From the NCBI GenBank assembly GCA_023055505.1, contig JALIRH010000008.1:1426001-1490000 (forward strand): DNA of 64,000 nucleotides, in the 5' to 3' direction. This document shows positions 46,212 to 59,218 of the stretch, in pieces (the first letter of the stretch is position 1; every line of letters begins with the position of its first letter). Under the pieces are notes generated by a model. The model did no database searches. It was not told where the DNA came from and saw nothing but the letters and a program-made list of their open reading frames with translations. The position numbers and the translations under genes were made by a program. Source of the stretch: Callipepla californica brunnescens. Taxonomy: Eukaryota > Chordata > Aves > Galliformes > Odontophoridae.

Positions 46212-49200
46212 TTCTACCAACCTTATACATCTTTATAGTGGTATATTCTTGGAGTGGATTTACTGTAGAAGAATATAACTTCTTACGTAGCCATGGGAAA
46301 TATTTGTATAGCTCAAATTTGATTAAATTGACCCATAAGAGCCTCATTAGATTTCAGGAATTAGGGTCTCGGCATAATGGAAAGCTCCTTCCACTGCTCT
46401 TATATTTTACTCAGATTAATTATCTAATCTTCCTCATTTATCAAGTGCATCAGAATTGATCTGCAGTGCTCAGGAGCACTTAGATCATTGCTGAGTTTCT
46501 CAGGAGGATTATTTCTCCCTCCTCTTCCTCATTTCTTCACTTACTGATTAAATGGGAACAGCAAGCTGCAGTGCACTGGCTCTATTCAGATCTCTAATAC
46601 ATAGTGAAAGGGACTATTAGGCAGATTCACTCTTAAACATCAGTGTCTTTCTTGACATTAAGGTTGGAAAATGGAACAATTATTTTTGCATTAGCAAGTC
46701 ATACCGACAAATTCCCTCTGCACCCTCTTACTGTCACGCCAAAATGAATCATCAGCATCTTATTAAAGTGCCCAGGCTCTCCTGTAACAGTAATAAAGTG
46801 TAAATGTATCCCAATTATTCGTTTACTGACTTCATGAATATTCAACATTAAGCAGTAACTGAACTCACTACAGTAGGTTACAAAGGACACAGGCTGTATA
46901 TCCCTTATTATTCCCAGGATGATGTGAGGTTTGTTCACGTCTTTCCAGTATCCACAAGCGATAATTCATTGAGACAACACCTATTCTATGCAAGGTACAA
47001 AGGCTTACAGTTTTGGTACTCTCATCGACATCTTTCTTGAGCAATGATCTTATCCAGTGATAAGAACAGATCTTAGGAAAAAATCCAACTTCACTGCCAA
47101 AGAAGCAGATGCTGGACCAGAATGGCATAAAGTTGCATGCTTGTTGTGTTTTTTGTCTGTATTTCAAAAGCACTAGGCACTAAGCGCTCTCTCACACCTG
47201 CTCAGTAGAAGTTATTTATTTTGCTTTTGGTAGCAAGAGAATTCTTGTGCTGTTGTTTGTATTGTGCACTCACTTTTGCTATTCCCTTCCTTCTCCTCAT
47301 CATCCTCACTCCAACACAGTGTATGTCAGTGCTGCATGAGCTCACAGGAATTCTCCCACCCCACTTCATAGCATAACGTGTGGTTATGTTTTGAAGGTGA
47401 TCTGGCACTAAAATGCTCAGCAATGTTAGCCAAGGAAATTGCTGCTACCAAACAACTTCTTTCTTTAAGAAATGAATGTCAGTGGGAGCATGACCTGTGA
47501 CTCCACATGTATGCATGTGTATGCATTGTTCTCAGAACCACATAGTGTCTTCTCCAGTATCACAACATTTTGTTCTGTGCTTTGTCTTAGCTGTCTCTGG
47601 GTGCAAAAACTACCCCACGTCTCCGTCTGACTTTGGCTGGCCTGAGATCCCCGAAGTGCCAGGAGAGACAGCCTTCCTTAGCACAAGGCTAATGGTGAAG
47701 GGCTTGCTAAGCTTATAATCCAAAGGAAATGTTAATGTTCAAAGAGCTGGCTGCTGCCCAGAGCAAATCTCAGGTGAGCAAGTGAGCAACTAATCTCCTG
47801 ACAGAAAATTTAATTGCTAGCCTGAGATTAAAAAGTGTGAAGAAAGTCTTTTGCAGGGTGAACCAGCCATCTTTACAAAAAGGTCAATTACTGCAAACCT
47901 GAATCCCAAACTAAAGCTTCATTGAAAAAAATGTGGGCAGAGGAGTGTCTTGGTTTACGTAGAGGATAAAGATCAGCTCCTAGAAGCCTCTGAATTAGGA
48001 TGAAACTGAGACAATAATTCACGTACAGCTCTTGCATTATTTAAAATACAGAGGAATTGATTTATGTATGTTCTGCTCAGACTGTGACTCGTTTGCTTCA
48101 AAATGATGAATTCTTGAACGCTTCATCTGAAAGTAGGCTGCTGGCTTATGAGGGAAAGGGGACCACTTCTGAACAGTTTAGTCAGACAACCTGAAGACTT
48201 CAAACCCCAGACAGCCTGAGTTCTGGCTGAGAAGCTGAAAATCACAGGACCTTGTGTCTGCACCAGGGTGTATATGTTGCGTGCCACCAAGTCAGCAGTT
48301 AGAATGCAAAGATGAAAAGCCATCTGTAGGTCTGATTTACGATTATTTATTTATTAGTCTGACTTTGCCAGTCTGACAGATACGCAAAATCTATGCCTTC
48401 CAAGTACGTAAGTTGTCATCCTGTGAAATTGATGCTGGTTCTGGAAGGGTTGTCCTTGGTTTTCTGTTTTATGGTTATGTGGAGAAAGTGTCACTTTTAC
48501 CTGGCATGACCCTACAAGGATGCCCAAGAGTCTCTGAAAGCAAGGAGCCTCAGGCAGCAGATGAACAGTTTGGCTGCCTAAGCTTCTACAAAGTTCTTGC
48601 AACTTGAGACAGGCTAAGCAAGAAAATACTTATTTTTAATTCAGTTAAATAGTGAAAGAAGAACTGCCTCTCCCTTACCATTCACATATTCAAGGCACCC
48701 GACGTTCATTTTCCATTTTCCTTTTCTTCTGAAAAATGATTCATTTGTCAAAAAAATGATTGCTTTTGGCCTACATATTATACAATGACCCTAACTAAAA
48801 ATTCCCTAGTTTGCTTTTGAAGCAGTCTAATTCCAGCAAGGTCATATGAACTATATTCCCATCATGTCTCTTCCACCAAGAAGACCTTTATCAGTGTTTT
48901 ACATAGAAAAGGGCAACTATTAACTCTGCTCTGGAATCACCACCACAGAGTATTTAGAAATCAGAAGTGCAGATGTGTTCAAGATGAGTGAGGGTAAAAA
49001 ACTCAAGAAAGTCATCAGCAACTATTAAATGTAATAGCCCATATGCAGCCTTGAGCACAAAAACCCCTAGCAGCTCTTGGCTGTCGTTGGCCATTGTCAG
49101 ACTTTGAATACCAATCCAATGCTATATGGTTGTTCTTGTGATTAAAACTGAACGGCAGGGTCATGCCCCTGCAACATGCTTTGTATCTGCAAAAGGAGTT

Positions 49201-52200
49201 TGATTTCATAGAGTTCACTTCATGCTGAGATTAATGACAGCTTTGTGTTTTGTGGAAGCTGGAAAATCTGATCTAGGCATTTAGACACTTAACTGACACT
49301 GTCTTGTTATGCAAATCTGGCTCTTAAATTAAGAGTGAATCATCCAGCCTAAATATAGCAATGTAAAAGCAGGCACTTAGTCTAAGTAGGTCTTCAGGTT
49401 TATGATATTATCGGGGAAAGATGATTCACCCTACCAAACCGAGAGCCTGATGGCTTTCCCTGTTGCCTTGGAAAACACATTTTCATGTGCTGATAAATAC
49501 ATTTATAAATGTGTATATATGCACATATATATTTATATGTTATAGATATAAAATCTATAAGGACACAATAAAAAGCAGGGTTGAATCTATGGAAGTGAGA
49601 TACTTGGTTGAATAGCTTGACACACTGACATTCAGGAGGATGCTCATTTCTAACCCTTCAATTTCTGATGCATTTTTCTTTTTAAATGATTATGAAGATT
49701 GAGTGTCTCTGTTCTCTGAGGGTGTGCTCTAGTTTTTACATAGCTGGGATATTTGTCATGAGCAAGCTTAGAAGTCAAAGGTTTGGGGTTTTACTGAGAA
49801 TGTTACGGTCCTATGGGCTTTCCCTGTAATTTATGTGCAAGTAGCTACAAATAACCTGCTGAGGATGCCATCTGGGAATAAGCTGAAATGTTATCTCAGG
49901 GCTGTTGCATCAATGATTTGAGTCGTAACCTACGGGAAAAAGGGATGAAGAAAAAGCATGATAAAACCTATCGCTGTAATCAGTTTTGAGACTACTCCTA
50001 CAGAAGAAAGATATTTATTCTTTTTTGTCATTGCAATCAAGTTGTGTTTACTCCCCAGTATATTTCTGCACAACAGTAAGCAACAGTGTAAAAACTATAA
50101 TTCAAGTGAAAAAAAATACTGATGTTCCATCCCAGCAATAAATAGGCATGGCTGCCACAAAGGCAAACAGACATCATGGGGAAAGGGTGGGATGCAGAAA
50201 TCAGATGTAGCAATTAGTGAGCTGTGCAACACACAAAGGTGTGTGCGAGCATGATGACCTTCAGTGAGTGGAGATTCATTGCACAGCAATCTGTGAAGAG
50301 AAAGGGGACCTGGCTGCCCCTTGCAATAAACATTGCAAGAACAACAGGAAGGAGGTAGTAAGTGTGAGTCTCACTGAGAGGCAAAGCACTGCAGAACTAA
50401 CAGCAGAAGAACCTCACCGACTGCACATTAGTCAGCTCTAAAAGAATAACTGAGGTACTCATGTTTAAGGTTAAATCAAATGTGCTCTTAGTCCCTTTAT
50501 TGGTTTGAAGAAGTTTTTGAAACTATAATTCAGAGATGAGTTTAGTCTTTACTAGAGCCTCTTCATCATAAAAGAAGACTGTTTTCTGCGTTTTTTATTA
50601 TTGTGAGATTCTTTGGTTCTCAGAAGCCACTCTATCACCACTCCCAGTGGCCTTGGAGAGTTGAGAAATCTACTGTTGGTAGTGTAATTCTAACAGAAAC
50701 ACAAAGATTTACTAGTCACTCTCACTATTTTCACTGGTGTATACCTTGGTGAAAGTATATAGTCCTTCAAAGAAATATCTACCTTTGCTATTGTCTATAT
50801 AGCTACAGGGAATATAAGTCCCACACAAGGCTGCTAACAGAGATCATGAATGAAAGGAGACTTTCATCTTCCTTAAATCCTCTTTGCCATGCTGTATAAC
50901 CCAACTAACCCATAGGTCTGAAGTTCCAAAGTTTCTGGGCTCAAAGAAGACAACTGGACCTTGATGTTTCTCACAGACAATTGTAGACCAAGTACCACCA
51001 CATGTGAAGATGAAAATCCTGTAAAAGTGATATGATTCTATGTATCAGCTGCAGACACATACTTACTGTGGTCCCATGGATGTCAAGGTCAGGTCACAGG
51101 AAGATTGAGTCTCTTTATGAGTCAGGGCTTGGGAGATTTCACATCACATTGTACTAAATGCAGCTTTCTTTGTGCCTCAAGTTACCCAAGCAGGAGTTTC
51201 TTCAGTTATTACAGCAAGTTTCAGAAAAATCCATCATCAGAAACAGTTCTAATTATTTCCAGCCAAATCCCTGTGACCTTGGCAGAAAAAAAAACAAGTA
51301 TTGAGCAGGCTATCGATCTAGTCAGTAAATACACTTATGTCATCAGTAAACCAGAACCCTCCTGAGTATAAAACCAAAAAATCTTAAGGACTACTAGTTA
51401 TCTGACATATGATTTTAATTGGGATTTATTGATTAAGGGGCTTTCCAAACAAATGGAATTTCTTGATAAAAGGCCTAGTGCAGAATTTTTGCAACGTGAA
51501 ATAAGGTCCAACTTGATTTATAAAAACCTGTGACCTACGTCCTAATTATTTCGCTAAGGAAGTTTGCTCGTCATTTCAACACAACAATGCATGAACATTT
51601 ATCATAAACACTGTGGATGTTAGCTTAATGCAGAGTGAGAAGAACACTAATGAAATGCTACAGGGAAGCGATTCTCATTATGTGGCCATGCAGTGACATT
51701 CAGAAGATGAAATTAAAAAACACAAGACGCTCTTCAGTGTTAATTCTTCTTCATAGCTAGACTTACCATTAACATCTTGGAACTTGCTGTAACTGAACCT
51801 GCCTACATAGGTTTTCAGCACTAGCTTAAGTGCTCTCTTTAAGAATCCCCAAGTTACCAAGGGGATCAAGGTCCTGGGGCACACAGCTCGATTGTATCTC
51901 ACTTCAGCTCTGGGCTGAAGTCAGTCTGACATTAACTCTCCATGCTCAGCATCAAACTCAGCCAGTGACTTTAGTTTTCTTGCTGCTGTGGATAAAAAAG
52001 AAGCACTTTAGGTGCTGAGAACAGTCTGCAGACAAGAAGTTGCATCAGAGCAAGTTCCCAGTCATTTACATGATTTTCCACAAAATGATTGTTTAGATTC
52101 GAAGTTTCTATTCAAGGCCAACAAAAAGCAGCCATATTTATTCTTCTGCAAGCTGCAACAGTGCAAGGCTATGCACCCAAGAGACTGGCTCTACTGCATT

Positions 52201-52970
52201 AGCAGACACTGGACCCCCTGCTCCCCTCCCCCCAGTTACCTGAGCAGTATATAGCACGATATACATGCAGATCTTTTGATCTAAGTAACATATTCTTAAT
52301 CTCTTAGGACTAAACTCTAGATAAGAACAAACCACCACCCTCTGGGGAGGAGATATTTCCTTTAAATATAATCGTTTGTGGCATAATCTTTCATCCACTT
52401 GAGTCAGGAAGAATTAGCGTTGCCTGAGATGCCTGTGGGGAGCTTCATAGACCTGTCTTTAAAGTAAAACTAATCTCTCTTCATTGTACACAGAAAGCAT
52501 CTGACTGCCCAAATCTCAGTGCAGCTCCACTGGAACTGTTTACTCTGGATAATGCTATTGACACTTGATTTTTTTGAGGTATTTAAGAGAAGGAAGAAAG
52601 GACAAAAAAATCCCAAACCCCTCTGGAGGTCTCCTGGTGCTTGAGTGACATAAATGTTCACTAGACCATAGGAGAGCCCAGTCTAGTTTGTTTAAATTCA
52701 ATTATGTCATTGTCTGCAGTGCAACTCACGTGGGACTAATGAAATGAATGGCATACCTGTCGAAGGGAGAGGAGAGGCCGAGCGGCCCACTGGCACTGCC
52801 GTGCAGCAAGAAACAGGGCTCTGCGAGCTTTTGTGCTTGGCTGATTGCTTTGCCTTTGCCAAGTGTGACCCCATCTCTACTTGTCACCAGGGGACAGTGA
52901 AAACTTAAATCCCGTCATTTTAATTTCCTTCCCACTGGGTAATTACAAGTGGGGCTGGAGGCTGCTTTAC

Positions 52971-53098
52971 CGTCTCTTTCTCAGTCCAAATAAACATTCG
53001 TGACAGTCTCACACAAGGGTATCTCTGCTGCACTGCATCTTCTTCATCACTCAGTACAAGCTCTGGACAAAACCTTGGGTGTTGTGTGGCCACAAACA
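52971..53098 (-). other. Exon-like segment, - strand (weak candidate)
   Basis: On the - strand, TATTCTTTCTACTTCTTCCTGAAG precedes 128 bases open in one frame, closing at donor GAGACG|GTAAAG. It supplies 42 codons (starting FVATQHPRFCPELVLSDEE, ending MFIWTEKET). Incoming phase 1, outgoing phase 0. The composition looks protein-like, but I recognise no family. It cannot join directly to the 38.8-kb candidate in frame (0 into 1), which argues against a simple two-exon relation. Confidence 0.2.
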
Positions 53099-54861
53099 CT
53101 TCAGGAAGAAGTAGAAAGAATAACTCTACTTTTCTGCATGGGTTAAGAGGAAACCACATGAGGCTTCCTCCAGTGGGGCCAAGAAAACAGTGTGGGTGAA
53201 AACACTGGGTCCAATGTCTTGTTAACAGTGTGCACAGGGATCTCTATGGCTGTGCCTCTGAAAGCTACCGAAGATGAAACCCTGGTGCCTATCAAAGACA
53301 CACTACTAGAGTGGATGGGATCACTTCAGGGATCTTCTGTCCAAGTGAAGGTCAGGAACTGTAGAGGTGTTTTGCCTGAAGTGGGCAGGGGAACATGCCT
53401 AGTGTGGCTGTCTGTGTGGGGTTAAGGACAAACCCTACCTACAAACTTCATTTATGTCACATTTTGGTGCAGCAGGCACATGTGGGAAGACAAGGCCAAA
53501 AGGATGCCTCTCCTACCAGTAGCAGCTGTCTGGGGGTAAGGGCATAAATTTTGGGGTAAGGATGCTGCTCCTGGCTTCCTTATGTAGTTTGACTGCAATA
53601 TCCAGAAAGTTTACTAAAGAAACTGACTGACTTAGAACAGGGAAAGATGAGGCTGATGCCTCCACGTTCCCCTGCTGTGTCTTTTAAATTTAAGAGACGA
53701 AGTCTGAGTTTGCTGGTTTACTATGAGCAACAATGAGAAATTTTATGCAGTGACAGCCCTGGGGCTCCTGCTAGCAGAGAAAGCAGTGGTGGAGAAGTTC
53801 ATGGTAACTTTCTGCCTTTGTTTTATGTATGAAATGAAATGAGCAGCAGCACCCACAGCAGCACAGGGGCTCTGCCCCTCTGTACCACTGAGCAGAACTG
53901 CAGGGCAGCATCAAACCCCACCACAGCTCCCAAAAGTAACAGGCAGCTGGCTGAAAGGAGGAAGATCTGTTCAGGCTGAGAACAGCAGCAGCACTAACTG
54001 AGAGATTTATCTGCCAGGAGACCTCCAAGACAAACTGCCTCAGCACAACAGTGGCAGCTCCCTGCCCAACCAGTGCCTGCTGGCCAGGCATACTGGTGTT
54101 GCTGAGAGAACACTGTACCCACAAGCAGCTGCACCCTTTAAAAGTCACAGTAATCTTTGCTGATGCCAATATCTCTTTAGTTGCTGGAAGCTGGTGTTTG
54201 GGTGCCTGGATAATTTCTTTTGCACAGGTTTGCCCTTTTAAACAATTTATATCTATTTGCTTCAGAGGGAAAACAAACAGCAAATCATAGTGCTGGGGTA
54301 ATATTTGCTAATTACCCATGCCAGTGAAATACAGCTCCAAGTGGTGCAAACTCCCAGACTGTAATACAAAGCAGCAGCTAACTTATTTATTAGCTCTGAG
54401 GAGGAGCTGAGGATCAGAGCACAGCCTTCAGTCCCCAGAGCCTTCTGCTGTGCAGTTGCTGAAAGACAATAAATGCAGTGCTGAGCTACAAATGAGAATG
54501 CAACTGGGATGGAGATGCCTCATACCCAGCAGACTAAATGTAATCCGAGGAGTTTCCACAAATCCCTACCCAGCTTCCTTGCAGAGCCCAGCAGTGGAGA
54601 TGGGGGCAGCTGGAGGCTTGTGGCACTGATGTACCTGCGTTTGGGAAAGGGCAGGAGGCACTATGGGCCTTTGGGACACATGGACAAGCAGACAGAGTTT
54701 GGGAAGGCAGTAGTTGTTGAGGAAACAAGAGCGAAGCAAAGCAGAGAAGCTGATGGTTGCAGGGGGTTGCTGAAGGTTGCAAGGTTGCAATACAAACACC
54801 TGCATTTGGGGTTTCATTTAGGGAAAACTGCCCTGAGCTTTGCCATTGTACTGGTATTTAA

Positions 54862-55102
54862 GAATCGTAGGATCATAGAAGCATAAAGGTTGGGAAAGAC
54901 CACTAAGATCACCTAGTCCATCAACCCATGTCCACATATCACAGGCCTCAGGGCCACATCTCCACAGTTCTTGAACCCCTCCAGGGATGGTAACACCACC
55001 ACCCCTCTGGGTAACCTGTGCCAGCTCCTCACCACTCTTACTGAGAAGACATCCTTCCCAATATCCAACCTGAACCTCTCCTGGCACAACTTCCAGAATG
55101 TG
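54862..55102 (-). mobile_element. CR1 LINE fragment, - strand
   Basis: Reverse complement of a CR1 3' region: AATCGTAGGATCATAGAAGC, GGTTGGGAAAGACCACTAAG, ATCACCTAGTCCATCAACCC, then CTCCAGGGATGGTAACACCA, CCTGTGCCAGCTCCTCACCA and ATATCCAACCTGAACCTCTC. The tail is at the left, so the element points leftward. Confidence 0.92.
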
Positions 55103-55926
55103 TAAAATAAGAACTAAAACTGTATTGTGATGACATAAGCAGACATCTAGAATCGCTCCTCCTCTTTGGCTTCTATTCACTGCAGGAAGCTACAAGCATT
55201 TTAGATGACCTTGCAAATTAAAACTAAATCAAGTGTGACGTTCCAATTCAAAGCTGCTAAGCAGTGCAACCTGGGGAGGGGAAAATGGGACAGAAGATGG
55301 AAAAGAAGAATCAGCTGAGGAACGTGAGTAAGGACAGAGCACTGTGTGGCCTTGGTGCAGGGGTGACACCAAGCCTGCCCCTCTCAGCACCTTTCTGCAC
55401 TGCTGTGGGAGAAGACAGAAGTGATGCTGGCATATAATGTCCTCCTCATGCACATCCACCCGAACACAGAATGGGGAGCTCCTGCTTTGCTCTGCAATAT
55501 TCCCCCAGATCATCATCTACCCTAAAAGGAACGGGAATGTAAAAAGCAGCTGTAATGTATCGTGTTCAGAGCAGAGAACAGGAGGGAAAAAAAAGGAGCA
55601 ATGATTTTTTTTCCTTTGATTCTGAAGTAAGAACAGAATAGTTCTTTGATTATTACTAGTCCTGGGATTACTGTTGGAATGATTTCCCTCATCTTTGTTA
55701 TGGGAAAGAGGCAGGGAAGAGCAGAGGGGAAAAAATGGTAATAATAATAACAATAAAAAAGCAGCACAGGCTGATAGAGTCATCTGAAAGCACCAGGCAA
55801 TCAGATGGCCATCTCTCTGTATACAGGTGTGATCAGCAAGAAGAAACCAAATGTCTTTACATTTCTTTTTTTTTGTTTTCTTTGTAAATTGCAGGAGTTT
55901 TTCCTTCGTTGAATATTCTATGAGGA

Positions 55927-55973
<47 letters not shown>

Positions 55974-56146
55974 ATATACTTAAATACTTTAAGGTTTTTC
56001 TCAATAGCTAAAAGATACAGTCCTAAACAAACTAAACTCTGGATACTGGAAGTGACTAATAACAGAGCATTCCAAAGGCTTGGCATTACGAAGAGCCATT
56101 AAATTTATTTCATTATTTACCTTTTCCTCACCTTGTATGTCTTTAG
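55103..56146. other. Stretch with a long AT microsatellite
   Basis: No gene recognised. The 189-codon open frame on the - strand here is produced by the AT repeat and A/T-rich flanks. Confidence 0.55.
55928..55970. repeat. (TA)n microsatellite, ~21 units
   Basis: About 43 bases of perfect TA repeat, the longest simple repeat in the window and likely to vary in length between individuals. Confidence 0.95.
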
Positions 56147-56254
56147 GTTGAATTACAGGATGGTAGCTCAGTCAGACTGTTTAGTACCACTGAAAGACCA
56201 CGAAGACCACAGCGTAACATCAAGGGCAAGTTTGATGCTGTGCTCAAAAAATGA
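56147..56254 (+). CDS. Candidate terminal coding exon of an unidentified gene
   Basis: A good acceptor (TTTTCCTCACCTTGTATGTCTTTAG) is followed by 35 open codons and TGA. The frame begins VELQDGSSVRLFS and ends GKFDAVLKK, basic and charged like many C-termini. An AATAAA lies at 56800-56805 with T/G-rich sequence after it, so a terminal exon of ~56147-56825 would be complete. A second frame is also open here for about as long, which weakens the coding argument. I do not recognise the protein, and no upstream partner exon was found with confidence; the orphan CpG island at 15.8 kb is a conceivable start on the same strand. Confidence 0.28.
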   Translation, partial: VELQDGSSVRLFSTTERPRRPQRNIKGKFDAVLKK

Positions 56255-56799
56255 ACTTTACTTTATTGTAACGTTGCAATAAGGAGATTGCATGAAATTT
56301 CTGTTCACAATTAGAATGAGCTCAAGTTTATCCCTGAGCAGAGGAGAAGATCCAACAGCTTGCGATCTGCACTAGCCCAGGTTTGGGGCACGAGTGACAC
56401 TGGACTCATCCACGAGCAACAAACAGCCCTATGTGAACTGTATTTTTTTTCCCAACCTTTTAGTTTTAAATGTTTTCCTTTATTTCGCATTATCATCATT
56501 CTGGTTCCACAAATGTGCTAATTAGGCAGTGGGACTGACAGCTGTCCTTCTAAGGGAATGAAGCTGGATATAGGGCCAGGGTGCCTGGCTGAGGGGTGCC
56601 CTAATGACTGCAGTCCTTTGCCTGAGCAAGATGTTTGTGGCCCCAGCTCCCTGAAGGACAAGGATTTACAGAAAAGGTGGAGCCCACACAGATGAGAAGT
56701 TAAAAACAAAACACCTTCCCTCTGTACAGTGCCATTCTTGTATGTAGGTGGGTCTGATGGAGAAAATATGAAATCCCAGTCTACTCTTTTTTTTGTACA

Positions 56800-56805
56800 A
56801 ATAAA
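56800..56805 (+). terminator. Poly(A) signal AATAAA downstream of the candidate terminal exon
   Basis: AATAAA followed by ATACCGAACAACACTTTGATGTTGGTT, which offers a T/G-rich downstream element. Its relevance depends on the candidate exon at 56147 being real. Confidence 0.25.
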
Positions 56806-59097
56806 ATACCGAACAACACTTTGATGTTGGTTAAGCTTACCATTTGTTTTATGACCTGAAAGTTTGTTCCATCTCCCCACTGGCTGCTTGTTAACCAAGA
56901 GCAGCAGTGCTATTTACTTTTACAGCTGCCAATCAAACTGGCCCTAATGACAACCTGCTGTTGTCCTGTCTCCCTCACATCCGAGGCTGTTCCTTGTCAA
57001 GTGCACTCTTTCATCAAGTGCATTATTGGCTAAAAATAACAAACATACATAACAGCCTGTTTTCTACAAAACAGGCATCTTCTTCTGATATATGTGAAAA
57101 TTTCCATTCAAGTGGCATCTTTTTTCCTCCCAGGCTGCTTGCTCTGTATCCTTCACAAATTTCCTGTTTGCATTTGTTGGCCAAGGAGCAGGTGTTGCAG
57201 CAGTGATATTCATGAAGTCCAGCTCATTCCATAAAAGACACAGCCTGTTCAGAAGACATTCTGCTGGCATGCCCACTTGCCAAATTTGGGTGCTCCAGAT
57301 GGGCTGTCAGATGGGAACCCACACATTGAACTCCAGACCCACATTCATGCAGCTGGATTGTGGATGGGAAGTCATTGGTGTCCACAACCACATGGGACTG
57401 TCAGATTGTTCATCTGGCACTTACACCTTATTTTGAGTTCAGGACCGTGTACTTTTACAATAGCAATCAAGACTCCAGCGCAGATCCAGAATCTACCACA
57501 TCCCCTGGCAAATTGTCTCAGTCACTCTCACCTGGAAAAACCTTTTACCTATTCTTGCTTTGCCCTTCTCTGCAAGACCAAAGAGTCTGTGAGCATTTGG
57601 TGCTCTGTCACCATGTTAAGTCCTACAATGAAGTTGCTTCTCAGTTTTCTTTCTGACAAGCTGGTTAAAGTGACACATTTCAGCCCCATGCAGCAGTGAT
57701 TTTTTTTCTAATCCACTGGTACGTTTACAGGGTTACAGCTACATCCACGTAGGAGACTGTCCTGGAAACATTACCATAGGAAAGATCAGCCATCCCCTGG
57801 TGATTCATTCAAGAATTGGATATAAAACCCGTACAACGCTAAAATGTGGACTTCCCTCTGAACTTAACTTGGATTTGTTAACCTTCCAGAAATTTTGTAC
57901 TTGTTTTGTCTCAAAAAGGGTACATGGTCTCATTTCACCCAGACATGCTTTTACTTCACAGATTACTTTGAGTTCAAAAAGAGATTTTAAACAGCTCTCA
58001 GCAGTAGAACTTATATAAAATTCTCCCATCCGGTGCTCAAGTAAGGGAAATACGCTCCTGGAGCAGTTTTACATTTTTATTCAGAGGGATCTGAAATACA
58101 TTTTTCAGCTTCCCAGAAGTGTTTGCCGCTGCTGCTGCTAATCCTTTCCAAGACTCAACACAATTACTTGTTAATAAAAACATGTTTTAATAAGCTGGCA
58201 GGAAAATTGATACTGTTTCCATTCTCTGCCCTAAAACAAATGAGATGTAGGAAGGAATGGAGCTCACTCGTTTCTGAAGTAGGAAGCAGATAATTTTTAA
58301 AGTTCAGATCATTATGAAGTGTAATTTTCATATAATAAGTTTAGCACCGACCTCGTGTTATTCCTCTGGTGGTAACTATTTAAGAGAATGTATTACTTAT
58401 AAAACATAAAAAGAGGAATATCGTTTCAAAATCTTCTTGCCTTCTCATTGATCAAAGCGAACAATATCTCTAGGCTGTCGTCATCATGAAATCAATCTGT
58501 GAGAAAACAATAAGGTGTGTCTACTGCACTAAGTCTGGGCAATAAGAGAATATGAGCCATGTGGGCTGACTGGAGTCAGTTATGTTTAACCAGCCACCAG
58601 CCCTCCTAAGAAATGGCTGTATTGTTCCACTGTAAGAATGTTGAAGCTGTGTTTCTTCCTTGCTCACAGCCATTTATCTGTACTTAATGGGATCAAGCAG
58701 ATTGCAAATGAGTAGACTACTTGCTATTAGGGGGCAAACTACTCAAGGACTGGCATTAGCTCTTCTTTTCTATCCTCTTTTTTTTTCTTTTTTCCCCAGT
58801 ACAACAGGCCTAATACAAGTTAAACAAAAACCAGCCTAGACTGATGTGAAGTTTGTAATTTTCAGTTGATCTTGAAGGCATCAAATCTAGAAAAGGACAA
58901 TCGCTTCATTGCAGCATCTATTTTTTCACTGGACTTGGGCTAGCAAGGTTAAACTGCCTCCACTTATGACTAAAGGTGGAGACATCTACCTGGGAGTGCA
59001 CCACACAGTGTCAGGACTTACCTCTTCCATGAGACTGTCCTCACTTATGACAGCACCAATACATGCAAATAAAGAGAATGATTTTCTAGCTTAATGA
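56806..59097. other. Intergenic stretch, small exon-like segment
   Basis: Contains a 38-base - strand segment (57532-57569) with strong acceptor and donor, and a strong - strand donor (GGAAGAG|GTAAGTCC) at ~59019. No gene or repeat recognised. Confidence 0.45.
57532..57569 (-). other. Micro-exon-like segment, - strand (weak)
   Basis: On the - strand ACTCTTTGGTCTTGCAG precedes 38 bases that end TTTTTCCAG|GTGAGAGT. One frame is open (KGKARIGKRFFQ). Both splice signals are strong, but with so short an exon chance is quite possible. Confidence 0.12.
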
Positions 59098-59173
59098 TTC
59101 AATTCAACACTTATTTTCTTCCAGTGAATGCAATGTTCAATTCAACACTTATGTTCTTCCAGTGAATGCAATA
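59098..59173. repeat. 38-bp tandem duplication
   Basis: Two adjacent 38-base units (59098-59135 and 59136-59173), each starting TTCAATTCAACACTTAT and containing TTCTTCCAGTGAATGCAAT. They differ at two positions. A recent local duplication next to a CR1 element. Confidence 0.95.
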
Positions 59174-59218
59174 TAGCTAGGTCACACTGCCTTATGGTTG
59201 TGTCTCTAGTATGTGTTA

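Larger units (their letters stand above)
45310..54861. other. Gene-poor stretch, one exon-like segment
   Basis: Nine and a half kilobases with homopolymer A and T tracts near 46.15-46.21 kb, an AT-rich segment at 49495-49560, an exon-like - strand segment at 52971-53098, and a possible + strand terminal open frame after TGTCTTAG at ~47590 (stop at 47716-47718) that I do not recognise. No CR1 seen. Confidence 0.5.

Noticed and set aside
47590..47718. Open frame after TTTGTCTTAG ending in a stop, possible terminal exon
   Set aside because: Only ~40 codons, no recognisable product, and no poly(A) signal identified close downstream.
53771..54283. 170-codon - strand open frame
   Set aside because: No family resemblance; the Cys-rich part comes from GCAGCAGCA-type simple sequence on the opposite strand.
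55517..56086. 189-codon - strand open frame
   Set aside because: Generated by the TA microsatellite (alternating Tyr-Ile) and poly(A)-rich flanks.
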